A stretch of 50,098 nucleotides of DNA, taken from assembly GCA_947475875.1 (NCBI GenBank), contig CANJME010000018.1, forward strand, positions 1-50,098, read 5' to 3'. Positions 43,422-50,098 of the stretch are shown here, one piece after another. The notes under the pieces are model-generated. The model saw only the letters and a list, made by a program, of their open reading frames with translations. It made no database searches and had not been told where the DNA came from. Made by a program: the position numbers and the translations under genes. How positions within the stretch are numbered: the stretch's first letter is position 1; every line of letters starts with the position of its first letter. Origin of the DNA: Caulobacteraceae bacterium (GTDB lineage Bacteria > Pseudomonadota > Alphaproteobacteria > Caulobacterales > Caulobacteraceae).

Positions 43422-44351
43422 TCAGCCTTCTTTCGATAGCGGTAACGCAAGGCCCACCGCAGGGCCGGCGCCGAGGCGCTCGCGCCGGAAGCGGTAGAGC
43501 TCGGCGGGCCGCCCGCCGGCTTGCCGGTCAAACCGGCCAAGGCCTTCGACGAGGTCGGTCCGCTCGAGGCCCCGCCGGAAATTTTGTTTGTGCAGCGCGA
43601 CGCCCGCGATCGCCTCGACGGTCCGCTGCAACGCCCAGAGCGTGAACTCCGGCGGCATCAGGTCGAACACCACCGGACGATAGCGCAGCTTGCCGCGCAG
43701 GCGGCCTAGACCGGTCGCCAGGATGCGGCGGTGATCTGAGATCATTGGCTCGCCCAGCCCACCAGCCGGGGCGCCGCCCCGGTCGCGGGCCGCTTCGGCC
43801 ACCAGGCGGCACTCGTAGAGCAGCTCATAGCGCTCCAGCACCCGCTCCTCGTTCCAGCGTGCGCCGTCGAGTGCGAACAGCACCCGCGCCCGGGCCAGCC
43901 GGTCCTCCGAGCCGTCCGCCCAGCGGGCGAGAGCCGGGGCGATAATCTCGTCGATCATCTCCGGCCGGCCCGCCCGCCAGTCCTCCCAGGGAAAAAACCG
44001 CGTCCACGAGGCCCAGGCGGTGTCCGGCGCGCCGGTTTCGGCCGCGTCCGGCCGCAGCGCCAGATAGCCCACCGAAATCACCCGCGCCCCGCCGGCACCC
44101 ACATCGGCCAGGGGCGCGTCCCGCCCCTCGTCGCCAAAGGTGTAGAGTTGTTCGACATAACCGAGATCGAGGCGCGTCTGCTCGGACACAAAGGCCCGCA
44201 GCGCCAGCTCGAAGGTGCGCACCCGGGGATCGAACGAGCCGAACGGCAGGCCGGCCTGGCCCTTGCCCGGCCGCACGGTCAGCACCACCGCCTCGCCGTC
44301 CTGAATGGCGACGATGACGGCCGACAGACCGATGACGACAGACAGGGTCAT
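43422..44351 (-). CDS. NadQ-like NUDIX-fold transcriptional regulator
   Basis: This 309-residue protein has an N-terminal NUDIX fold (TLSVVIGLSAVIVAIQDGEA, then LPFGSFDPRVRTFELALRAF) and a C-terminal winged-helix-like region (PPEFTLWALQRTVEAIAGVA, ALHKQNFRRGLERTDLVEG). The NUDIX box is degraded: the REUxEE core reads RAFVSEQ, so it should bind but not cleave a nucleotide. This matches the alphaproteobacterial NadQ group (COG4111) that represses NAD synthesis genes. It overlaps the HD-domain gene upstream by 4 nt (ATGA), forming a minus-strand unit. Confidence 0.7.
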   Translation of the reverse strand: MTLSVVIGLSAVIVAIQDGEAVVLTVRPGKGQAGLPFGSFDPRVRTFELALRAFVSEQTRLDLGYVEQLYTFGDEGRDAPLADVGAGGARVISVGYLALRPDAAETGAPDTAWASWTRFFPWEDWRAGRPEMIDEIIAPALARWADGSEDRLARARVLFALDGARWNEERVLERYELLYECRLVAEAARDRGGAPAGGLGEPMISDHRRILATGLGRLRGKLRYRPVVFDLMPPEFTLWALQRTVEAIAGVALHKQNFRRGLERTDLVEGLGRFDRQAGGRPAELYRFRRERLGAGPAVGLALPLSKEG

Positions 44352-44974
44352 GATCCGGCCATCGCCGCCGAAAGTTCGCCAAAGCGCGTCAGGTAACGGG
44401 CTTGCGCCTCAGGCGGCGCCAGCGGCTCCAGCCGGGCGTGAGCGCCGGTGGCGGGCGCGCCAAAGAACTCCAGGCCTTCTTCCAGGGAAAAGCCGGCCAG
44501 CTGGGTGGCCTCCAGATAGGCGCTGGCCTTGTCGGCCCGCTTGATCAGGTCAGCGACCGGCGCCGGCAACTTCGGCGGCAGGCCAAAACGCAGGTGGATC
44601 GCTGCTTCCAGCCGGTGCTCGAATTCGCGATAGCTGATCCCCAGCGCCGCCTTGAACGGCGAAATCATGTCGCCGACCACATACTCGGCCGCATCGTGCA
44701 ACAGCGCCGCCAGCCGCCAGCGGGGCGAAAGGTCCGGGCGCAGGCCGGCAGCGATCTCTTCCACCAGCAGCGAGTGCTGGGCGACGGAATAGCCGTGGTC
44801 GCCGGTGGTCTGGCCGTTCCACCGCGCCACTCGCGCCAGGCCGTGGGCGATGTCCTCGATCTCCACGTCCAGGGGCGAGGGATCCAGCAGGTCGAGCCGG
44901 CGGCCCGACAGCATGCGCTGCCAGGCGCGGGGTGGAATTGCGCGCGCGGTTTTCCTCATTTTCCCCAGTTTCAC
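44348..44974 (-). CDS. HD-domain phosphohydrolase (YfbR-like)
   Basis: This 208-residue protein has an HD metal site: YSVAQHSLLV, then LAALLHDAAEYVVGDMISPF with the HD pair, and an aspartate in LIKRADKASAYLEATQ. YfbR-like enzymes are 5'-deoxynucleotidases; the substrate here is not known. Its coupling to a NadQ-like regulator suggests a link to nucleotide or NAD metabolism. ATG 44974 is used; a second at 44959 is also possible. Confidence 0.82.
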   Translation of the reverse strand: MKLGKMRKTARAIPPRAWQRMLSGRRLDLLDPSPLDVEIEDIAHGLARVARWNGQTTGDHGYSVAQHSLLVEEIAAGLRPDLSPRWRLAALLHDAAEYVVGDMISPFKAALGISYREFEHRLEAAIHLRFGLPPKLPAPVADLIKRADKASAYLEATQLAGFSLEEGLEFFGAPATGAHARLEPLAPPEAQARYLTRFGELSAAMAGS

Positions 44975-45083
44975 ACGCCTTTGCCGCGACGCACAGAGGC
45001 GCCGCCGGGTGAATTCGCAAGCGGGGCCTTACCCAAGGGCAACCGGCCTCCTACATAGGACCTGAAAATCGGGGAGAACCTTT

Positions 45084-45650
45084 ATGTTCATCGTACCTCT
45101 GCTTGTCATTGTGGCCATTGCCGTCGTCGTGGCGATGATCGTCATCGGCATCTACAACCGTCTGGTCGCGCTGCGGCAATCGGCCAATCAGGCGTTCGCC
45201 GACATCGATGTCCAGCTGCGCCAGCGCCAGGATCTCATTCCGAACCTGGTTGAGACCGTGAAGGGCTATGCCGGTCACGAGAAGGGCACACTGGAGGCGG
45301 TGATCGCCGCCCGCAACGCGGCGGCCTCCGCCACCGGCGTCAACGACAAGGTTCAGGCCGAGAATGTGCTGACCGGCGCGCTGGGCAAGCTTTTTGCCCT
45401 GTCCGAGGCCTATCCGGACCTCAAGGCCAACACCAATTTCGTCAAGCTGCAGGACGAGCTTTCCGACATCGAAAACAAGCTCGCCGCCGCGCGCCGCTTC
45501 TTCAACAACGCGGTCAGCGAGTTCAACGCCGCCATTCAGCAGTTCCCGGCCGTCATCCTGGCTGGCATGTTCGGCTTTACCGAGCGCGCCTTCTTCGATG
45601 TCGGCGCGGACCGGGCGAGCCTGAACGTCGCGCCGACGGTGAAATTCTAG
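45084..45650 (+). CDS. lemA: LemA family protein
   Basis: This 188-residue membrane protein has one N-terminal transmembrane helix (FIVPLLVIVAIAVVVAMIVI) and the helical LemA domain (NRLVALRQSANQAFADIDVQ, LRQRQDLIPNLVETVKGYA, LDELSDIE-type helix and FNAAIQQFPAVILAGMFGF). LemA proteins are often coupled to an M48 protease or a TPM-domain protein; here the next gene, 12 nt on, encodes an M48 protease. GGGGAGAA precedes the ATG. Confidence 0.93.
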   Translation: MFIVPLLVIVAIAVVVAMIVIGIYNRLVALRQSANQAFADIDVQLRQRQDLIPNLVETVKGYAGHEKGTLEAVIAARNAAASATGVNDKVQAENVLTGALGKLFALSEAYPDLKANTNFVKLQDELSDIENKLAAARRFFNNAVSEFNAAIQQFPAVILAGMFGFTERAFFDVGADRASLNVAPTVKF

Positions 45651-45662
45651 GGGCCGGCGGCC

Positions 45663-46700
45663 TTGGCAGCGGTTGGGCTGAAGACCCACATCTGGAACAA
45701 CAACCTGCGCTCGGCCTTCCTCCTGGCCGGGTTTCCGGTGTTGCTCATCGTCATCATCTACATTCTGGCCTTCGCGGCTTTCGCCACGGGCCTGTTGCCG
45801 GCCGATCAGTTCGCCGGCGGGGCCCTCGGTGGAGCGACCGCGTTCATGATTGGCGGGGCGCCGCTGGCCCTGATCGTCGCGGGCGTCTGGTTTCTCATCG
45901 CCTTCTTCGCCAACACCGCCATCATCGCGGCGGCGACCGGCGCGCGGGCGGTGACCCGGGCTGAACAGCCTGAGCTCTACAACATCCTCGAAAACCTGGC
46001 GATTTCGCGTGGCCTGCCGATGCCGCGCCTGAACATCATCGACACCGACGCCCTCAACGCCTTCGCCAGCGGCGTTACGAAAAGCCAGTACACCGTCACC
46101 GTCACCAGCGGCCTGTTGAACACCCTCGACAAGGACGAGCTCGAAGCGGTGCTCGGCCACGAACTGACCCACATCATCAACCGTGATGTCCGCACCATGA
46201 TGATCGCGGCGGTTTTCGCCGGCATCTTCACCCTGGCTTCGGAGCTGTTCTTCCAGACCCTGCGGTTCGGCCGCTTCCGCTCGCGCGACAGGAATGGCGG
46301 GGCGGTCATTGTCTTCATCCTGATCGCCGTGCTGGTGCTGATCGTCGGCCGGATCCTGGCCGTGGTGGTGCGCATGACCCTCTCGCGCAGCCGCGAGTTC
46401 GTCGCCGACGCCGGTTCGGTGGAGCTCACCAAAAATCCCGACGCCATGATCGGCGCCCTGCGCAAGATTTCGGGCCATTCGCAGCTCAACGCGCCGGAGG
46501 ACGTCCGCGGGATGTTCATCGACAACGGCGAGCGGAGCGTCATGAGCCTCTTCGCCACCCACCCGCCGATCGACGCGCGGATCAAGGCCCTGGTGAAATA
46601 CGCAGGCGGGCGCGAGGCCCCGTTGCCGGACCACATCGACGCCGAGCCGGTCATCGAGGGGACGGTGAAGTCCGGGACCTTCGGCGGTCCCTGGGGCTAG
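45663..46700 (+). CDS. M48-family membrane zinc metalloprotease (HtpX-like)
   Basis: This 345-residue membrane protease has N-terminal transmembrane helices (FLLAGFPVLLIVIIYILAFA and FMIGGAPLALIVAGVWFLIA), the zinc site HELTH in VLGHELTHIINRD, and the third ligand glutamate in SREFVADAGS. It resembles HtpX, which degrades damaged membrane proteins, with LemA as partner. The start is TTG 45663. The stop shares a CTAG with the stop of the converging MoxR gene. Confidence 0.88.
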   Translation: MAAVGLKTHIWNNNLRSAFLLAGFPVLLIVIIYILAFAAFATGLLPADQFAGGALGGATAFMIGGAPLALIVAGVWFLIAFFANTAIIAAATGARAVTRAEQPELYNILENLAISRGLPMPRLNIIDTDALNAFASGVTKSQYTVTVTSGLLNTLDKDELEAVLGHELTHIINRDVRTMMIAAVFAGIFTLASELFFQTLRFGRFRSRDRNGGAVIVFILIAVLVLIVGRILAVVVRMTLSRSREFVADAGSVELTKNPDAMIGALRKISGHSQLNAPEDVRGMFIDNGERSVMSLFATHPPIDARIKALVKYAGGREAPLPDHIDAEPVIEGTVKSGTFGGPWG

Positions 46701-47560
46701 TTCGTCCGGGGCGCGGTATCCCGTCTGGCCAGGAACGCCAGCCGTTCCACCAGGTGCACGTCCTGTTCGTTCTTGAGCAACGCCCCGTGCAGCGGCGGCA
46801 CCAGCCGTGACGGATCGTTTTCCCGCAGGGTGTCGGCGTCGATATCCTCGACCATCAAGAGCTTCAGCCAGTCGAGCAGTTCGGACGTCGAGGGTTTTTT
46901 CTTCAGGCCCGGCACCTTGCGCATGTCGTAGAAAATCTTCAGCGCCTCGGCGACCAGCTTTTGCTTGATGCCCGGATAGTGGACTTCGACGATGGCGTTC
47001 ATCGTCTCCTCGTCGGGGAACTTGATGTAGTGGAAGAAACAGCGGCGCAGGAAGGCGTCCGGCAGTTCCTTTTCGTTGTTCGAGGTGATCAGCACTACCG
47101 GCCGCACCGCCGCCTTGATGGTCTCATCGGTCTCGTAGACGTAGAATTCCATCCGGTCGAGTTCCTGCAACAGGTCGTTGGGAAACTCGATATCGGCCTT
47201 GTCGATCTCGTCGATCAGCAACACCGGGCGGGCAGGGGCGTCAAACGCCTCCCACAGCTTGCCGCGCTTGATATAGTTTTTGACGTCCTTGACCTTTTCC
47301 TCGCCCAGCTGGGAATCGCGCAGGCGGGTGACGGCGTCGTATTCATAGAGACCCTGGTGGGCCTTGGTGGTCGATTTGATGTGCCAGGTGATCAGCGGGG
47401 CGCCCAACGCCTTGGCCACTTCATAGGCCAGCACGGTCTTGCCGGTGCCCGGCTCGCCCTTAATCAGCAGGGGACGCTCCAGGGCAATCGCGGCATTGAC
47501 CGCGATCTTCAGGTCGTCGGTGGCGACATAGTCTTTCGTGCCTTGGAAACGCTGGCTCAT
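46697..47560 (-). CDS. MoxR-family AAA+ ATPase
   Basis: This 287-residue AAA+ protein has Walker A (LLIKGEPGTGKTVLAYEVAK), Walker B (VLLIDEIDKADIEFPNDLLQ), sensor 1 (VVLITSNNEKELPDAFLRRC) and a lid domain. MoxR ATPases act as chaperones for metal or cofactor insertion, often with a VWA-domain protein, which is not visible here. ATG 47560 with GAGGA upstream is preferred to TTG 47572. Confidence 0.92.
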   Translation of the reverse strand: MSQRFQGTKDYVATDDLKIAVNAAIALERPLLIKGEPGTGKTVLAYEVAKALGAPLITWHIKSTTKAHQGLYEYDAVTRLRDSQLGEEKVKDVKNYIKRGKLWEAFDAPARPVLLIDEIDKADIEFPNDLLQELDRMEFYVYETDETIKAAVRPVVLITSNNEKELPDAFLRRCFFHYIKFPDEETMNAIVEVHYPGIKQKLVAEALKIFYDMRKVPGLKKKPSTSELLDWLKLLMVEDIDADTLRENDPSRLVPPLHGALLKNEQDVHLVERLAFLARRDTAPRTN

Positions 47561-47715
47561 GAGTCCTCGCAAACATGGGAGGACTGCAAACTAGAGCGGG
47601 GCGCGAGGGTTGCAACCCATCGCGCCCCGCAGGAAGTCGATTTGTCGCGGATTTGGAGCGCATTCCGAAAATTGGAGGCCGGTTTTCGGGACAAATGCGC
47701 GACCAACAAGAAACT

Positions 47716-47883
47716 CTAGTCCGCGCCGGGCGAGATCGACACAGGATCGCTGGCCGGGAAAGTTTCTTTCAGGCCGTGATCAAGGTTGTGCTCGGTGTGC
47801 CTGTCGCGGCCCTCTTCGATGTTTTCCGACGGATCGGGCTTTTCACCCGCATCGATGACCGAGTCCGGTTTGGGGGAAGGCAT
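47716..47883 (-). CDS. Small conserved protein (55 aa) with a FPASDP motif
   Basis: The minus strand from ATG 47883 encodes a 55-residue acidic protein, MPSPKPDSVIDAGEKPDPSE to the end LKETFPASDPVSISPGAD. The ribosome-binding site AAAAGGAGATC is near-perfect. The end resembles a short LxxTFPASDPxS motif seen in small alphaproteobacterial proteins. It lies 91 nt downstream of the FlmG-like gene on the same strand. No function is known. Confidence 0.75.
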   Translation of the reverse strand: MPSPKPDSVIDAGEKPDPSENIEEGRDRHTEHNLDHGLKETFPASDPVSISPGAD

Positions 47884-47974
47884 GATGATCTCCTTTTCGC
47901 CGCGCCCGCTGTGCGAGGGCGCTGGTCGTCAGCAAATCAATCGCTGAGGGCGGCTTACGTTCCGCCCGGCCTGA

Positions 47975-49774
47975 TCAAACCTTCGCCAGCTCGCCGGCGA
48001 CAACGCCCATGATCTCGCCCCATTCGGCGCCGGCCTCGCGCGTGAACAGGCGCACCTGAGGATACCAAAGGTGCCGGTCGGCTCCCATCTGCACCCACGA
48101 TCCCGGCGCGCCGATCATCCAGACATTGGCGCCGCAAGCTGCTGCGATATTGGTGGTGGCGTTCGAAAAGCCGACGATCAGATCGAGCGCGCACGACAGC
48201 GAGGCCAGATCGTCGAGATCGTTCTTCAGATCGATGCCCGGCGGGGTCCAAATGTCGACGCCCATCTCGGCCTTGGCCTGGGCGATCTCGTCGGCGCAGT
48301 CGCCGTACTGCAGATTCACAAAGGTTACGCTGGGGGTCTTCAGCACTGTTTCCCACTCGCCGAACGGCGAGAAGTGGCCGTGGCGCGAGCCCGAGAGCTT
48401 CATGCTCTTCCAGAGGATTCCGACCTTCCGGCCCGCCGGCGCGGATTTGAGCACCTCGCGCCAGTGATTGATGCGCCCCTCGTCAGGAACCAGGAAACGC
48501 GGCCGGTTCGGAAAGGCGGCGTGGCTGGTGCGGAACCGGCGCAGGGTTGAGGCGATGGGGGTCCACAGGTCGATGCCCGCCTGGTCGCCCAGGAACGGCA
48601 TGGTGCGGATGGTTTGGCCATTGACGTTGTAGGTCACATGCGCGCCGATCCGCGCGTTCGGAAACGAGCGCTGGAACAGGCTGATCAGGCGCGTCTCGAG
48701 CGCGATGGCGAGCTTGCCGTCGGGGCCCAGCGCTTCGATGACGTCCGGCACGGTGTTGGCGAACAGCACCTCATCGCCCAGGCCCTGTTCTGCGATCAGC
48801 AGCATCGACTTGCCGGCAAGGTTGTCGGCGGGCGACCATCTCGGCCGCTCGGTCAGGAACTGGGTGACGCCGACGAAGTGCGGATCGAGCCGGGCTTCAT
48901 AGTCGTCCCAGCCCTCGGCGACCCGGCCCAGGCAGAGCAGGATGGTCGAACGCGACAGCCGCATCATCGCCAGGTCCGACGGATCGGTAGCCAGCTTCAG
49001 GGCCGCCTCGCAGTCTTCCAGCGCCTTTTCAAAACGCGCCAGTCCATGCAGGGCGCTGCCGCGGTTGTAGCGGGCCTTGGCGTGAACGGGGTCGAGCCGC
49101 AGCGCTTCCTCGAAGAAGGTGATGGCGGTGACCGGATCGCCCTGTTCGCACACCACCGAGCCCAGGGTGTTCCAGAGCAGCGCGCACTCCGGGTGATGCC
49201 CGAGCGCGGCCTTGAGCACATCGATCGCCTCGACGTATCGGTTCTGGTCGCGCAGCACGCAGGCCAGGTTGTTGGCCCCGTCGGCGATCTCGGGATGGGC
49301 CTGAAAGAAATGGGCGAAAAGCTCGGCGGCGAGATCCTTGTGATCCAGGCGAAACGCCAGCCGGCCGATGTCGTTGGCGATCTCGCCCTGGTCCTCAAGC
49401 TGGGGCAGGGCGGTCTCATAACATTTGATGGCGTTGGCGAAGTCGCCCAGCTTTTCCCGCGATATGCCCAGCAGCTGCCAGGCGATCGGGTTGGACTCAT
49501 CGACCTCAAGCGCCTTGAGCGCCCATTCGCCGGCGCCGGCCGCGTCTTCGGTCCGCACGCACTCTACCGAACGCTGCAAAAACGGGGCGATTTTCATGGC
49601 CCTGAGCTCGCCCATGGCCCGATCGAGCATCGCCAGCGAGGACTGCGAGGCCGAATCGCCGGCCAGATCCGCGGCGCTTCGTCTCAGGGCGAGTGGGGCT
49701 GCGCCCGTCGTCAGTCCCGTGGGTATTGGGGCCGCGCTGCCGGCGAGCCTTTGTTTTGCGGAGGTTTTTGTCAT
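47975..49774 (-). CDS. flmG: TPR-glycosyltransferase, FlmG-like (flagellin glycosyltransferase)
   Basis: This 599-residue protein has a disordered start, about six TPR repeats (residues 75-285: NPIAWQLLGISREKLGDFAN, ALLWNTLGSVVCEQGDPVTA, HAKARYNRGSALHGLARFEK) and a C-terminal GT-B-like domain (LLIAEQGLGDEVLFANTVPD, KVGILWKSMKLSGSRHGHFS, CALDLIVGFSNATTNIAAAC). The layout and length match Caulobacter FlmG, which modifies flagellin with pseudaminic acid; TPRs bind the flagellin. No other flagellar gene is in the window, so the name rests on architecture. Confidence 0.72.
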   Translation of the reverse strand: MTKTSAKQRLAGSAAPIPTGLTTGAAPLALRRSAADLAGDSASQSSLAMLDRAMGELRAMKIAPFLQRSVECVRTEDAAGAGEWALKALEVDESNPIAWQLLGISREKLGDFANAIKCYETALPQLEDQGEIANDIGRLAFRLDHKDLAAELFAHFFQAHPEIADGANNLACVLRDQNRYVEAIDVLKAALGHHPECALLWNTLGSVVCEQGDPVTAITFFEEALRLDPVHAKARYNRGSALHGLARFEKALEDCEAALKLATDPSDLAMMRLSRSTILLCLGRVAEGWDDYEARLDPHFVGVTQFLTERPRWSPADNLAGKSMLLIAEQGLGDEVLFANTVPDVIEALGPDGKLAIALETRLISLFQRSFPNARIGAHVTYNVNGQTIRTMPFLGDQAGIDLWTPIASTLRRFRTSHAAFPNRPRFLVPDEGRINHWREVLKSAPAGRKVGILWKSMKLSGSRHGHFSPFGEWETVLKTPSVTFVNLQYGDCADEIAQAKAEMGVDIWTPPGIDLKNDLDDLASLSCALDLIVGFSNATTNIAAACGANVWMIGAPGSWVQMGADRHLWYPQVRLFTREAGAEWGEIMGVVAGELAKV

Positions 49775-49949
49775 CGGATGTCCGTCGAAAGCCCTTAATC
49801 CGATTGGCGTCGATTATGCTTAATGCTTCGCTAAGCACGATTCAGCCATACAACCGCAAGTCCCCGTTAACGGTGACTGCTTAAGCTTTGTGGCCAGTGT
49901 CAGGAATACGCCGGGAACGGCGAGAGATTTTAAGGGGGCGCGACCCTAT

Positions 49950-50098
49950 TGGTCTGCACCCCTTGAAGTGATCCACCCGCAATGTTGGTCTTAGGGCCAC
50001 TTTTATGAGGATGGAGAGATGGCAAGGGTTCGTTACAAGCCGGAAGAGATCGTCGCCAAGCTGCGGCAGGTTGATGTTCTGACGGGTCAAGGCAAGTC
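49950..50098 (+). mobile_element. Start of a second IS3-family element, cut by the window edge
   Basis: From about 49950 (TGGTCTGCACCCCTTGAAGT) the sequence looks like an IS3-family terminal repeat, leading to an OrfA start at 50019. The terminal repeat differs from that at 1-129, so this is a different element. The left boundary is a best guess. Confidence 0.6.
50019..50098 (+). CDS. IS3-family transposase OrfA, N-terminal fragment
   Basis: The frame from ATG 50019 reads MARVRYKPEEIVAKLRQVDV, then LTGQGKS, before the window ends. This is the start of an IS3-family OrfA, with the RYKPEEIVAKLRQ pattern. The ATG at 50005 and 50011 lie in other frames. It has GGAGAG upstream. Confidence 0.82.
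   Translation, partial: MARVRYKPEEIVAKLRQVDVLTGQGK

Noticed and set aside
49867-49884. Possible CtrA box (TTAA repeats) upstream of the FlmG-like gene
   Set aside because: The two TTAA are 10 bp apart instead of the expected 7.

Overview
The window is GC-rich alphaproteobacterial chromosome. A TolC-family protein, PopZ (DUF2497) and ValS in that order, a TPR/glycosyltransferase resembling the Caulobacter flagellin glycosyltransferase FlmG, and frequent GTG/TTG starts point to Caulobacteraceae (Caulobacter, Phenylobacterium or relatives). The genus is inferred, not shown.

Region 1 (1 to about 12,000) is an accessory island against the 3' end of a tRNA-Cys gene (12005-12078, minus strand). 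It starts inside an IS3-family element cut by the window edge. It then carries an unrecognised gene; a translationally coupled type I restriction-modification operon hsdM-hsdS-hsdR with a small YgjP-like metalloprotease; a small orphan protein; a degenerate tyrosine recombinase; a DUF1643 gene with a lipoprotein gene; an XRE regulator; and a small gene coupled to a tyrosine integrase next to the tRNA. The HsdM is unusual: it has an N-terminal XRE-type DNA-binding domain, and its promoter appears leaderless, with the -35 and -10 hexamers each inside a different perfect inverted repeat. Both recombinases lack the expected box I arginine.

Region 2 (12,174 to 33,380) is mostly core: PCMT-like protein, TolC-family channel, PopZ, ValS, glycine-zipper protein, RlmD-like RNA methyltransferase, a GxxExxY gene inside long inverted repeats, PA0069-type radical SAM protein, DEAD-box helicase, a TetR/DUF4386 divergon with three operator-like palindromes, an SRPBCC/ArsR pair, a lytic transglycosylase with a family 4 uracil-DNA glycosylase, ETF-ubiquinone oxidoreductase, a TPR protein and IspE.

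Region 3 (33,470 to 41,627) has two tandem secreted paralogs of unknown function, glyQ-DUF2314-glyS with stop/start overlaps, ppdK and meaB. The meaB Shine-Dalgarno sequence lies in one arm of an intergenic palindromic repeat. The middle of glyS looks like a base-composition mosaic.

Region 4 (41,935 to 50,098) has two tandem outer-membrane beta-barrel genes, a NadQ-like NUDIX/winged-helix regulator with an HD hydrolase, LemA with an M48 protease, a MoxR ATPase, a 55-residue small protein, a FlmG-like glycosyltransferase and the start of a second, different IS3-family element. No CRISPR array, rRNA or replication origin was seen.
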